DNA of 64,000 bases from Niveispirillum cyanobacteriorum (GTDB lineage Bacteria; Pseudomonadota; Alphaproteobacteria; Azospirillales; Azospirillaceae): the NCBI RefSeq assembly GCF_002868735.1, contig NZ_CP025612.1:310001-374000 (forward strand), given 5' to 3'. Below are positions 24,638 through 33,224 of this stretch, one piece after another (the stretch's first letter is position 1; every line of letters starts with the position of its first letter). The position numbers and the translations under genes were made by a program. Below the pieces are notes generated by a model that saw only the letters and a list, made by a program, of their open reading frames with translations, searched no databases and was not told where the DNA came from.

Positions 24638-25666
24638 ATGAGCGGACCTGAATTGACGCGCCGTCAAAGCCTGGGCCTGGCGGCCATGGCTGCCGCCGCT
24701 GGTGCGGTCGGTGGGGGTGTGTCGGCGGCCATGGCGTCCTCTGCCACGCCGTCCTTCCAGACCAAGATCGATTTCAAGGACCCGAAATGGAACCGGGACA
24801 GCTATGTCCGCCTGGACGCGGATATTGATCCGACCAAGGAAAAGATCGGCTGGTTCCGGGGTAATGTCTACGGCGTCCGCGATAACGAGCCGGTGCGTAC
24901 CCTGTTCATCTTGGACGGGTTCAGCTTCGTGCGCACAAAGCGGCTGGAAGACGGTTCCTATCGCCGCATGCTGCGCGAGATCGGCTTCTACCGGGATGCC
25001 AAGACCGGCGAGATCATGAAGACCTGGCACAACCCGTATACGAACGAGGATGTGCGGGTCGTTCCCATCGCCAACGACCCCTATAATTATACGATCGGCG
25101 AGTTCAAGCCGCAGCCGCCTTCCTATGGTGGGCTGAACAAGGACAAGCCGCCGCCGGAGCCGTTCCTGCTGGACTGGCGCTATGGCCCCGATGACACGGT
25201 GATCCTGACCACCGACATCCATCTGTTCTACCCGAACGCCCTGCAGCCCGATAAGTGGGTGCGTGAGTCGGGTGGCGCCTTTAACCGCGTCTCCGAGCTG
25301 TTCACCTATGTGATCAAGCGTAAGGATCTGGAGAATCCGAAGCTGACGCATGTGAAGGCCGTGGGCTCCTGGTCGCGGATCACGCCCTGGCTGCCCTGGA
25401 TGCTGATGGGTCAAGCTCCGGGCCATATTTCCTATTTCTGCTCCTTCGGTGCCTATGACAGCGTGAATGACATCCCGGCCGATATCCGCGAAGCCGCCCG
25501 CGCCATGGACCCGAAATGGCTAGCCTCCCCGACGGAAGATTACGGTCCGTCCCTGTCCAGTATCGAGAACTACGCTCGGTTCCAGACGCCGGCCCCCGTG
25601 CCGGCTGGATGGACCCCGCCGCAGCCGCCGCCACCGCGTACGCTGCCGCCGATGCCGCCCAAGTGA
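24638..25666 (+). CDS. Tat-exported DUF1838 protein
   Basis: A 342-residue protein of the DUF1838 family, whose function is not established. The N-terminus has a twin-arginine signal (LTRRQSLGLAAMAAAAGAVGGG, residues about 6-27 in the precursor). The mature region has KIGWFRGNVYGV, MLREIGFYRDAKTGEI and TWHNPYTNEDV, typical of the family, and a proline-rich end. It is periplasmic. It is the first gene of the plus-strand unit of two MFS transporters and an FAD oxidase, although a strong terminator follows it. DUF1838 proteins are common in TonB-receptor-linked catabolic clusters, so a role in substrate binding or conversion is likely. Confidence 0.8.
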   Translation: MSGPELTRRQSLGLAAMAAAAGAVGGGVSAAMASSATPSFQTKIDFKDPKWNRDSYVRLDADIDPTKEKIGWFRGNVYGVRDNEPVRTLFILDGFSFVRTKRLEDGSYRRMLREIGFYRDAKTGEIMKTWHNPYTNEDVRVVPIANDPYNYTIGEFKPQPPSYGGLNKDKPPPEPFLLDWRYGPDDTVILTTDIHLFYPNALQPDKWVRESGGAFNRVSELFTYVIKRKDLENPKLTHVKAVGSWSRITPWLPWMLMGQAPGHISYFCSFGAYDSVNDIPADIREAARAMDPKWLASPTEDYGPSLSSIENYARFQTPAPVPAGWTPPQPPPPRTLPPMPPK

Positions 25667-25672
25667 GAGAAG

Positions 25673-25715
25673 GGGCGGGCGGGTGCTACGGTGCCCGCCC
25701 GCCCTTTTTCTTTTT
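25673..25715 (+). terminator. Strong rho-independent terminator after the DUF1838 gene
   Basis: GGGCGGGCGGG and CCCGCCCGCCC form an 11-bp all-GC stem with a 10-base loop, followed by TTTTTCTTTTT. The transporter genes downstream would need read-through or their own promoter. Confidence 0.9.
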
Positions 25716-25745
25716 GACGACGTAGCGACCATTCAAGGATCACCG

Positions 25746-27098
25746 ATGACCGCCGCCATTACCGATGCGCCCCCGCCCGCCGCCGGCCGCCTGGGTCTTC
25801 TGTCTCAGGTCGGCTATGGCGCGGGCCAAGTGGCGGGACAGGTGTTCCGCGACGTGCCGTCGCTGCTGCTGCTGTTCTTCATGACCACTGTCCTGGGGAT
25901 CGAACCGGCATTGGCCGGTGTCGCGATCTTCGTGCCGAAGCTGGTTTGGGGCGTGGGCTGTGATCTGCTGGTTGGCGTGCTGTCCGACCGCTGGAAACAC
26001 CGGTTCCACCGCCGCTGGTGGCTGCTGGCCGGTGTCATTGGCTCTCCCATGGCGTTTCTGCTGCTGTTCCACGTGCCGGCTGACCTGTCGCAGACGGGGC
26101 GGGTTGCCTATGTGGCTGCCGCATTCAGCCTGTATATGGCCGTCTTCGCCAGCTTCTCTGTGCCCTATCTGTCCATCGCGGGCGAATTGTCGGACGATCC
26201 GCACCAGCGGACTGTCCTGATGGCCTGGCGGCTGGTGTTCACGGCTGCGGGCGTGCTAATCGGCGGGGCGGTGGCGCCCGGCGTAGTGCAATATCTGGGC
26301 GGTGGTCAACCCGGGTACGAGGGCATGGCCCGCGTCCTGGCTGTGATCTGCCCTATCTCTCTGCTGATCGCCTTTTTCGGGGCGGGCCGCGCGGCACGGC
26401 AGGCGGGCCGGGCACCGGCGGTCGCGACCGCTACGCGCATGACGTTCTCGGCTGCGATCGCCGTGCTGGCTGCCCCGCGCTTTTCCGTGCTGCTGGCCTC
26501 CAACCTGCTGCAACTGATCGGCTCGGGGATGGCCTATGCGTCCATGCTGTATTTCCTGACCTACAATATGGGGCAAGGGGCGGCGGCGCTGCAGCTGATC
26601 GGCGGGCTGATCGTGGCGGTCTGCGCCGGCATCATCGTGGCCCAGCCCCTGTGGGTTGCGGTGGCCAAACGGGTGGGCAAGAAGCCGGTCTATGTGCTGT
26701 CGGCCATCGGCTATGGTGTCACCTATATCGCCTGGTCGCAGAATGCCCAGTCGGGCACCATGGTCGCCTACGTGTTCTGTGTGGTGGCCGCTTTGTTTAA
26801 TTCCGGCTGGGCCCTGCTCAGCTTTTCCATGATGTCGGACATCGCGGGTGAGGATCGGGCCAATGCCGGGCTTTACTCCGCTGCCTGGGTGGCGGTGGAC
26901 AAGATCGGCTTTGCCCTTGGCGGCACCTTGCTGGTGGGGCTTGTCCTGTCCGGTTTCGGTTTTGACGTGGCGCGGTCCATGGCGGGCCTGCCCCAGGAGC
27001 CGCGCGCCCTGACCGGCGTGATGCTGGCCTTCGGGGTCTTGCCCGGTCTATTCAATCTTATCGCGGCGGCCCTTTATGGCCGCTACGGTCGCCACTGA
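25746..27098 (+). CDS. MFS transporter, GPH (MelB-like) type
   Basis: A 450-residue inner-membrane transporter with about 12 hydrophobic segments. The start GLLSQVGYGAGQVAGQVFRD, the PKLVWGVGCDLLVGVLSDR stretch (about 60-78) and RTVLMAWRLVFTAAG resemble the glycoside-pentoside-hexuronide:cation symporters rather than drug efflux proteins. It would import a polar compound with H+ or Na+. The ATG at 25746 follows an AAGGA site. A second, unrelated MFS gene starts 25 bases after its stop, so the pair may import a substrate and an intermediate, or two related substrates. Confidence 0.82.
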   Translation: MTAAITDAPPPAAGRLGLLSQVGYGAGQVAGQVFRDVPSLLLLFFMTTVLGIEPALAGVAIFVPKLVWGVGCDLLVGVLSDRWKHRFHRRWWLLAGVIGSPMAFLLLFHVPADLSQTGRVAYVAAAFSLYMAVFASFSVPYLSIAGELSDDPHQRTVLMAWRLVFTAAGVLIGGAVAPGVVQYLGGGQPGYEGMARVLAVICPISLLIAFFGAGRAARQAGRAPAVATATRMTFSAAIAVLAAPRFSVLLASNLLQLIGSGMAYASMLYFLTYNMGQGAAALQLIGGLIVAVCAGIIVAQPLWVAVAKRVGKKPVYVLSAIGYGVTYIAWSQNAQSGTMVAYVFCVVAALFNSGWALLSFSMMSDIAGEDRANAGLYSAAWVAVDKIGFALGGTLLVGLVLSGFGFDVARSMAGLPQEPRALTGVMLAFGVLPGLFNLIAAALYGRYGRH

Positions 27099-27123
27099 CA
27101 GCTACGCGGGAAAATGGATATCC

Positions 27124-28341
27124 ATGGGCAAGATTGAGGAATTCCGGCGCGGCTGGTCGTTGATCCTGGCGGCGGCGACGGGTGTGGGCCTGGGCATCAC
27201 AGGCCTTACCTTCTATACGCTGGGCATTTTCATCGGGCCGTTGACCCAGGAATTCGGCTGGTCCCGCACCTCGCTGGCCTCTGCCACCATCCTGACGACC
27301 CTGACCACGCTGATCCTGGGGCCGGTGGTGGGCCGGCTGGCCGACCGGTTCGGCGGGCGCAAGGTGGGACTGGTGTCCCTGGTCGGGCTGGCGGCCGGTC
27401 TGGGCGGGCTGAGCCTGATCGGTGCGGAATTGTGGAGCTTCTATCTGGCCTTCGGCATCGCCATGGTGCTGGGGGCCGGTACCTTGCCCATCGTCTGGAC
27501 CCGTGCCGTCAATGCCGGGTTCGACAAGGCGCGCGGCATGGCGCTGGGACTGACCCTGACGGGGACCGGTGTTGTCGCCATCCTGGCCCCGCCCTATACG
27601 CAATGGCTCATCGCCGACTATGGCTGGCGCATGGCCTATCTGGGTCAGGCGGCGCTGGTCCTGGCCATTGGTCTGCCAATTGTCTGGCTGCTGTTTCATG
27701 AAGTTGGTGGTGCGAAGCATGTCACAGCGGCCACAACGCTGGTTCGCCCCGGCCTAACCGCCGCCGCCGCCCGCCGGTCGCGTCAATTCTGGATGCTGGG
27801 CGTGGGCTTCCTGTTCGCCTCCTTCGCCGTGTCAGCTCTGATCGTGCATCTGGTCTCGATCCTGTCTGGGGGCGGGATGGAACGGGCTAGTGCCGTTTGG
27901 GCCGCTAGCCTGCTGGGCTTTGCTATCATTGCGGGCCGCCTGGGCATCGGGGTGCTGGTGGACCGTTTCTATGCACCTGCCGTTGCCTTTGGCATCCTGG
28001 CCATCGCCGGGGCAGCCTGCTTTCTGCTGATGCTGGCGGGGGCCAACCTGTCGCTGGCGCTGGCCGCTGTTGTGTTGATCGGTCTGGCGGCGGGAGCGGA
28101 GGTCGATCTGGTCGCCTATTTGGCCAGCCGCTATTTCGGCCTGCGGGCCTATGGGGAAATTTATGGCTGGCAGCTTGGCTTCTTCGCGCTGGGGGCCGGA
28201 CTGGGGCCGATGGGCGTGGGGCGTCTTTATGACGCGACCGGTTCCTACACAGTCGGCCTGATCGCCTGCGCCGTCGGGTTTGGCGTCGGCGCTACGCTGA
28301 TCGGATTGCTGGGCCGGTACCCTGAGCGGTTCGAGGAATAA
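27124..28341 (+). CDS. MFS transporter (monocarboxylate-type)
   Basis: A 405-residue MFS protein with 12 predicted membrane segments. The first helix region GLGITGLTFYTLGIFIGPLTQEFGWSR and the loop GRLADRFGGRKVG (motif A) are those of the monocarboxylate/oxalate-formate branch. It likely imports an organic acid. No strong ribosome site precedes the ATG at 27124; translation may be coupled to the upstream transporter, whose stop is 25 bases away. An FAD oxidase gene of the same unit follows after 102 bases, which contain a TGTCCGGACA palindrome. Confidence 0.82.
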   Translation: MGKIEEFRRGWSLILAAATGVGLGITGLTFYTLGIFIGPLTQEFGWSRTSLASATILTTLTTLILGPVVGRLADRFGGRKVGLVSLVGLAAGLGGLSLIGAELWSFYLAFGIAMVLGAGTLPIVWTRAVNAGFDKARGMALGLTLTGTGVVAILAPPYTQWLIADYGWRMAYLGQAALVLAIGLPIVWLLFHEVGGAKHVTAATTLVRPGLTAAAARRSRQFWMLGVGFLFASFAVSALIVHLVSILSGGGMERASAVWAASLLGFAIIAGRLGIGVLVDRFYAPAVAFGILAIAGAACFLLMLAGANLSLALAAVVLIGLAAGAEVDLVAYLASRYFGLRAYGEIYGWQLGFFALGAGLGPMGVGRLYDATGSYTVGLIACAVGFGVGATLIGLLGRYPERFEE

Positions 28342-28351
28342 TCATGACCGC

Positions 28352-28361
28352 TGTCCGGACA
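28352..28361. promoter_or_regulatory. TGTCCGGACA palindrome upstream of the FAD oxidase
   Basis: The 10-bp palindrome equals the core of the 18-bp palindrome at 1755-1772 and lies 83 bases before the FAD oxidase start. This suggests a regulatory link between the FAD oxidase and the CoA-ester operon at the left end. Confidence 0.35.
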
Positions 28362-28443
28362 AGGTGCATCGCCGGCCCAGCCGACCCGGCATGATCCTGT
28401 CACTGTGTCTTCAACAGACGCATTTTCCAGGGAAACCAATATC

Positions 28444-30024
28444 ATGCCGGATACCGCCGCCCCCACCTCAGACCTTCTGCCGCGTCTGTGCGCGGTTCTG
28501 GGGGATGCTGCCGTCCTGACCGATGCCGACGACCTGTCCTTCTTCGGTCAGGATGTGCATTCCATTGGCGCGCCTTTGCTGGCCGTCATCCGACCGGTGA
28601 CGCGCGACGCGCTGACCAGCGCGCTGAAGCTGCTGCATCAGGTGGGCGTGGCCGTGGTGCCGCGTGGTGGCGGCATGTCCTATTCCAACGGCTATCTGGC
28701 GGGTACAGCAGGTGCGGTGCTGGTGGATACCAGCGGCCTGGACCGGATTGTTGAGATCAATGCCGATGACATGTATGTGGTGGCGGAAGCGGGGGTGACC
28801 TGGGCCGCTTTGGACGCTGCCCTGGCACCGCTGGGCCTGCGCACGCCTTTCTGGGGACCGTTCTCCGGCATCCGCGCCACCCTTGGCGGGACCATGTCCC
28901 AGAATGCCGTCACTTACGGCACCGGCACTTTCGGCACGGCAGTGGACAGTCTGCTGGGGCTGGAGGTGGCGCTGGCCGACGGGTCGGTTCTGCGCACCGG
29001 TTCCTGGGCGCAGCCTAACAGCGCTCCATTCTTCCGTCATTACGGCCCCGATCTGACCGGTCTGTTCAGCGGCGATGCCGGCGCCCTGGGTATCAAGACC
29101 GCTATGGCCCTGCGTCTGGTCCGCCGCCGGCCCATCAATACCGGCATCTCCTTCGGCTTCCAGACCTTCGACCAGATGCTGGGCGCCATGGCCGCCGTGG
29201 CGCGCGAAGGGGTGGCGTCAGAGGCGTTTGGCCTGGACCCGTTCCTGCAAAAGCAGCGCCTGGGCATGGGCGATCTGAAATCCGATCTGAAGATGCTGCT
29301 GGCGGTGGGCCGGGCGGGGCGGGGGCCGTTCGAATCGCTTTGGCAGATGGCGAAGATCGTCGTCGCCGGGCGCGGCTTCCTGGATGGCATCAACTATTCC
29401 GCCCATTACACCATTGATGCCTTTGACCAGGACGAGGAACGGTCGATGCTGCGCCGTATCCGCGCGGCGGCGGAACCGTTCGGCAAGGAGATCGAGAACT
29501 CCATGCCGACCCTGGTTCGCGCATATCCCTTTCCGCCGCTGAACCATATCCTGGGGCCGAAGGGGGAGCGTTGGGTGCCTGTCCACGGCATCCTGCCCTT
29601 CAGCCGGGTGGCCGCCTTCCGCGCCGATCTGGACGCGCTTTACGCACGCCAAGCAGCGGAGATGACGCGGCACAAGGTCCTGGCCGCCGCCATGTTCTCC
29701 ACCATCGCCACCAACGGCTTCCTCTATGAACTGGCGTTTTATTGGGAGGATGAGCGCGCGGCATTCCATGATCGTATCCTGGAACCCGATGCGGCCAAGA
29801 ACCTGCCGCGCTATCCCGCCAATCCGGAAGGCGCGGAACTGATGCGGCAGCTGAAGAAGGAATGCGTTGCGCTCTATGCCAAGCATGGCGCGGCGCATTT
29901 GCAGGTCGGGCGGCTCTATCCCGTGACCGAAGCCATGAACCCTGTCACGCGGCAGGTTCTGGGCGCTGTGAAGACCAAGGTGGACGGTGCCGGATTGATG
30001 AATCCGGGTGCGCTCGGGCTGTAA
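28444..30024 (+). CDS. FAD-binding oxidase/dehydrogenase (FAD_binding_4, 4-cresol dehydrogenase-like)
   Basis: A 526-residue flavoprotein of the vanillyl-alcohol oxidase superfamily. The PCMH-type FAD domain covers about 35-215 with VVPRGGGMSYSNGYLAG, FWGPFSGIRATLGGTMSQNA and FSGDAGALGIKTAMALRL; the C-terminal cap ends with HLQVGRLYP and MNPGALGL. Relatives oxidise p-alkylphenols, lactate-type hydroxy acids or aromatic alcohols. The ATG at 28444 was preferred to an upstream GTG. A clear paralogue is encoded at 34229-35842. If it is a dehydrogenase, the cytochrome c at 41453 could accept its electrons. The substrate is not known. Confidence 0.82.
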   Translation: MPDTAAPTSDLLPRLCAVLGDAAVLTDADDLSFFGQDVHSIGAPLLAVIRPVTRDALTSALKLLHQVGVAVVPRGGGMSYSNGYLAGTAGAVLVDTSGLDRIVEINADDMYVVAEAGVTWAALDAALAPLGLRTPFWGPFSGIRATLGGTMSQNAVTYGTGTFGTAVDSLLGLEVALADGSVLRTGSWAQPNSAPFFRHYGPDLTGLFSGDAGALGIKTAMALRLVRRRPINTGISFGFQTFDQMLGAMAAVAREGVASEAFGLDPFLQKQRLGMGDLKSDLKMLLAVGRAGRGPFESLWQMAKIVVAGRGFLDGINYSAHYTIDAFDQDEERSMLRRIRAAAEPFGKEIENSMPTLVRAYPFPPLNHILGPKGERWVPVHGILPFSRVAAFRADLDALYARQAAEMTRHKVLAAAMFSTIATNGFLYELAFYWEDERAAFHDRILEPDAAKNLPRYPANPEGAELMRQLKKECVALYAKHGAAHLQVGRLYPVTEAMNPVTRQVLGAVKTKVDGAGLMNPGALGL

Positions 30025-30035
30025 TAAGCCGCGTG

Positions 30036-30057
30036 GGGGAGGGGTTGCCCCCTCCCC
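30036..30057. terminator. Bidirectional stem-loop between convergent genes
   Basis: GGGGAGGGG and CCCCTCCCC pair with loop TTGC, 12 bases after the FAD oxidase stop and 9 bases from the alcohol dehydrogenase stop. No U-run follows on either strand. Confidence 0.6.
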
Positions 30058-30065
30058 ATGGTGCC

Positions 30066-31187
30066 TTAAGGCAGGACCACCTGCCGGATCACCCGGCCCG
30101 CCGCCAGTTCGTCCATCAGCCGGTTGATCTCCGACAGCGGTGCGGTGCCGCTCAACAGCCGATGCACCGGCAGCCGTCCGGCCCGCCACAGGCCGATATA
30201 GCGCGGCACGTCGCGCGACGGGATGGACGAGCCCATATAGCTGCCCATCAAGGTCTTGCCTTCCGCCACCAGCGATACCGCCGGGAAGCTCAGCATTTCC
30301 GCCGGGTTGGGCAGACCGACCGTGACGGTGCGTCCGCCCCGGCGGGTGGACTTGTAGGCGGCGGCCAGCACGGCAGCCTTGCCCGCCGTCTCAATCGCGA
30401 CATCAGCACCACCGCCCGTCAGGTCGGCAATGGCCTGGGCTGCATCGGCGGGCGCCACGGCGGCGGCGGCCCCCAGTTCCAGGGCCAGCTTGCGCTTATC
30501 CTCAATGGGATCGACGGCGATGACCGGGTTGGCCCCGGCGGCCACGGCGCCCAGCAGCGATGACAGGCCGACCCCGCCCAAGCCATAGACGACAACGCTT
30601 TCACCCGGCTTCACGGCGGCGGTGTTCATAACCGCGCCGACACCGGTCAGCACGGCGCAGCCGAACAGGGCGGCGATTTCCGGCGCGATGTCGGACGGGA
30701 TTTTTACCGCCGATCGCTGGTCCACCACCGCATGGGTGGCAAAGGCCGACACACCCAGATGGTGGTTTACCTCTTTGCCCGGCAGTTCCATGATCCGCCG
30801 TCCGCCCCGCAGCAGCCGCCCCTCGCCATTGGCCGTCGCCCCCGGCTGGCACAGATAACCCTCGCCGGCCCCGCAGCAGGCGCATTGCCCGCAGGCCGGC
30901 AGAAAGGCCAGGACGACGCGGTCGCCCGGCTTGAAGGGGCTGTCGGGATCGCCCGTTTCCACCACCGTCGCCGCCGCCTCGTGCCCCAGGGCCATGGGCA
31001 TGGGCCGGGGCCGGTCGCCATTGATCACCGACAGATCGGAATGGCACAGGCCGGCGGCATCGATACGTACCAGCAATTCACCGGGACGCGGCGGGGCCAG
31101 TTCCACCTGTGCCAGACGCAGCGGTCGGCTGTCGGCATAAGGGCCGGGCAGGCCGATCTGGTCCAGGATGGCGGCGGTGATACGCAT
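30066..31187 (-). CDS. Zinc-dependent alcohol dehydrogenase
   Basis: A 373-residue MDR-family alcohol dehydrogenase. Catalytic zinc ligands are Cys48 (GLCHSD) and His69 (GHE 68-70); the structural zinc site has Cys99, Cys102, Cys105 and Cys113. The Rossmann domain contains YGLGGVGLSSLLGA with the usual glycine triad. It resembles aryl-alcohol and S-(hydroxymethyl)-glutathione dehydrogenases, so it would interconvert an alcohol and an aldehyde with NAD(H). It is the last gene of the minus-strand run beginning at 35842, 91 bases after the flavoprotein, with its own AAGGA site. It may feed the aldehyde dehydrogenase encoded at 9181. Confidence 0.9.
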   Translation of the reverse strand: MRITAAILDQIGLPGPYADSRPLRLAQVELAPPRPGELLVRIDAAGLCHSDLSVINGDRPRPMPMALGHEAAATVVETGDPDSPFKPGDRVVLAFLPACGQCACCGAGEGYLCQPGATANGEGRLLRGGRRIMELPGKEVNHHLGVSAFATHAVVDQRSAVKIPSDIAPEIAALFGCAVLTGVGAVMNTAAVKPGESVVVYGLGGVGLSSLLGAVAAGANPVIAVDPIEDKRKLALELGAAAAVAPADAAQAIADLTGGGADVAIETAGKAAVLAAAYKSTRRGGRTVTVGLPNPAEMLSFPAVSLVAEGKTLMGSYMGSSIPSRDVPRYIGLWRAGRLPVHRLLSGTAPLSEINRLMDELAAGRVIRQVVLP

Positions 31188-31278
31188 TTGGCGAATCCTT
31201 GTTGCTTGCACGGTGGCCCTCACACCGGGGCACGGCGGACAGTGCCGATCATGCCCCGGATCGTGGCCTGATGGTAAG

Positions 31279-32664
31279 TCATGTCGGTTGCTTGGCAATG
31301 ACCAGCCGGGCGGCCTCGGCCCCGGCCAAACGGCCCAGCGTGACCGCCGCACAGATGCCCATCGCCGGCAGATAACCCCAGCAGGAAGGCCCGGAAACCG
31401 ATCGCGCGGCCCCGCCACAGGCGAAAAGATTACGCAGGGGCAGTCCGCTTACCGCCAGAACCCGCCCGCTCCCATCGGTGCGCAAGCCCCCCTGGGTATG
31501 ATAGATGGCCCCGCGTAGGCGCAGCGCACGGAACGGCGCTTCCAGCACCGGATCTGTCCAGCGCCGTCCTTGGCTGTCAGGGCGGCCCGCGGTCGTCGCG
31601 CGATGGATATCGTCCAGGCTGGCGGCCAGGCGGGCAGGATCGGCGCCGATGCGCAGCGCCAGATCGATCACGCTGTCAGCAGCGCGCGCAGCGTTCAACT
31701 CCCGCAACTGCGCGCTTTCGGGGATATGGGCGCAGGCCTGCTCGATCCGCTGGTCGAAGATGATCCAGGCCCGGCCATCGGGCTGTGCCAATACCGGATG
31801 CACGACCGCTGAAATATCGTCGGTTTCATCAACGAAACGGTCGCCATGTTGATTGACCAGGAAGCCGCCTTCCAGGATGAAGCCGGGCGGCAGTGTTACC
31901 CCCTGCGGGTCGGTCAGCATGCCGTAACCCTGATAGGCGCCCATGTCCGCCAGTTCGGCACCTAGCCCCGCGCCTAAGCGGATGCCCAGGCCGTCGCTGC
32001 CTTCATGACCGTGATAATGGGCGTCACCGGCATCGGGGATATGGGTGCGCACCATATCTCGGTTGCCGGCAAACCCGCCTGTCGCCAGGATAAGGCTGTC
32101 GCAGCCGATAGCTTCGTGGCTGCCGTCGGGTCGCCCAATCACGATGCCGGCGACCCCGCCTGCACCATCACCCGCGATTTCCACCAGGCGCGCCTGGTGG
32201 ATCACGTCCACCCTGGTTTCTTCCAGGCGGCGGTGAAGATACATCAGCATGTCGTTACCGCTGCGCCCCGGCCAGCCATGGACGCGCAGCCGTGAATGGC
32301 CGAACGCCGCCTTGAAGCGGACATCCAGCTCATAAGGAAGGCCATGCTGTTCGACCAGCCAGTCCAGGGTCGGGCCCGCCCCATCGGCGATGGCACGGGC
32401 CAGCACCGGGTCGGTTTTTCCCTGCGTTTTGGCCATGATGTCGGCATACAGAATGTCGCCATCATCATGAATGCCCAGGCGCTTCTGCGCCGCCGTACCG
32501 GCAGCGCAGAGCAGGCCCTGGGACATGGAGGTCGTGCCAAACGGCACGGCATCCTGCTCGATCAGCAGAACATCCGCCCCGGCACCGCGAGCGGCAAGGG
32601 CGGCGACAGCACCTGCCGCCCCAGCACCCGCGACGATCACCGGTATGGAATAATCGAACTGCAT
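31279..32664 (-). CDS. FAD-dependent fumarate reductase/ketosteroid-dehydrogenase-type flavoprotein
   Basis: A 461-residue flavoprotein of the FAD_binding_2 family. GAGAAGAVAALAARGAG (12-28) binds the ADP part, with TTSMSQGLLCAAGT, an ILATGGFAGN segment in the middle and the C-terminal NLFACGGAARSVSGPSCWGYLPAMG region. Relatives include flavocytochrome fumarate reductases, tricarballylate dehydrogenase and 3-ketosteroid delta1-dehydrogenase, all of which add or remove hydrogens across a C-C bond next to a carbonyl. No haem or signal peptide is present. The ATG at 32664 is 11 bases from the DUF3598 stop, so it sits inside the operon. Its substrate may be an unsaturated ring or acid. Confidence 0.8.
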   Translation of the reverse strand: MQFDYSIPVIVAGAGAAGAVAALAARGAGADVLLIEQDAVPFGTTSMSQGLLCAAGTAAQKRLGIHDDGDILYADIMAKTQGKTDPVLARAIADGAGPTLDWLVEQHGLPYELDVRFKAAFGHSRLRVHGWPGRSGNDMLMYLHRRLEETRVDVIHQARLVEIAGDGAGGVAGIVIGRPDGSHEAIGCDSLILATGGFAGNRDMVRTHIPDAGDAHYHGHEGSDGLGIRLGAGLGAELADMGAYQGYGMLTDPQGVTLPPGFILEGGFLVNQHGDRFVDETDDISAVVHPVLAQPDGRAWIIFDQRIEQACAHIPESAQLRELNAARAADSVIDLALRIGADPARLAASLDDIHRATTAGRPDSQGRRWTDPVLEAPFRALRLRGAIYHTQGGLRTDGSGRVLAVSGLPLRNLFACGGAARSVSGPSCWGYLPAMGICAAVTLGRLAGAEAARLVIAKQPT

Positions 32665-32675
32665 GGCCGTACAGA

Positions 32676-33191
32676 TCAGGTGTTCGGTGCGCTGGTGTTG
32701 GTGAAGTTCTTCCAGTCGCTGGTGACGAACACCTCGTCGATCAGTGTGCGCTGGAAGCACTTGCCGCCCTTGTACCAATGCCAGGTGCGCGACCGGAACT
32801 TACCGCAATCGGAAATCTGGATCATCTCATAGAGATACAGATCGTCATCGCCCTTGCGGGTCCAGTGCAGGCAGGTGGAGCGGTTGAAATCGTCCGGCTT
32901 CATGGCGGCAGCCCAACCCTTGATCAGGTCATTGTCCCACCAGATGCGGCCATCGGCATAAGAGGCGGGGAAATCGCGCACGTCGGTGCGGCCATCTTCC
33001 CAGAAATAATGGTTGGTCTGATGGTACGGGAACTCGCCATCCTCCTTCAGGCGGCAGATCAGGCGCGAGCGATGCTCATCCACAAGCTTGCCCGTTTCCG
33101 CGCTGTAATAGCGGTACCAGCCTTCCCAGACGCCCTCATTGCGGGCCAGCAGGGGCATGTCACGGCGCAGTTCGGCGACATTGTTGCTCAT
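32676..33191 (-). CDS. DUF3598-family protein
   Basis: A 171-residue protein that reads like DUF3598: a lipocalin-like barrel with several Trp/Tyr-rich strands (EGVWEGWYRYYSAE, HQTNHYFWEDG, GRIWWDNDLIKGWAAA, SRTWHWYKGGKCFQRT). Some relatives next to phycobilin lyases are pigment-binding, but this is a stand-alone form in a catabolic operon. The barrel suggests that it binds a hydrophobic small molecule or acts as an isomerase. It lies between the quinone-oxidoreductase-like gene and the FAD flavoprotein gene, with 33 and 11 bases on each side. The function is unknown. Confidence 0.7.
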   Translation of the reverse strand: MSNNVAELRRDMPLLARNEGVWEGWYRYYSAETGKLVDEHRSRLICRLKEDGEFPYHQTNHYFWEDGRTDVRDFPASYADGRIWWDNDLIKGWAAAMKPDDFNRSTCLHWTRKGDDDLYLYEMIQISDCGKFRSRTWHWYKGGKCFQRTLIDEVFVTSDWKNFTNTSAPNT

Positions 33192-33224
33192 ATCCAGAAA
33201 TCCTTATGCTTGTGAGTTGTCTGA

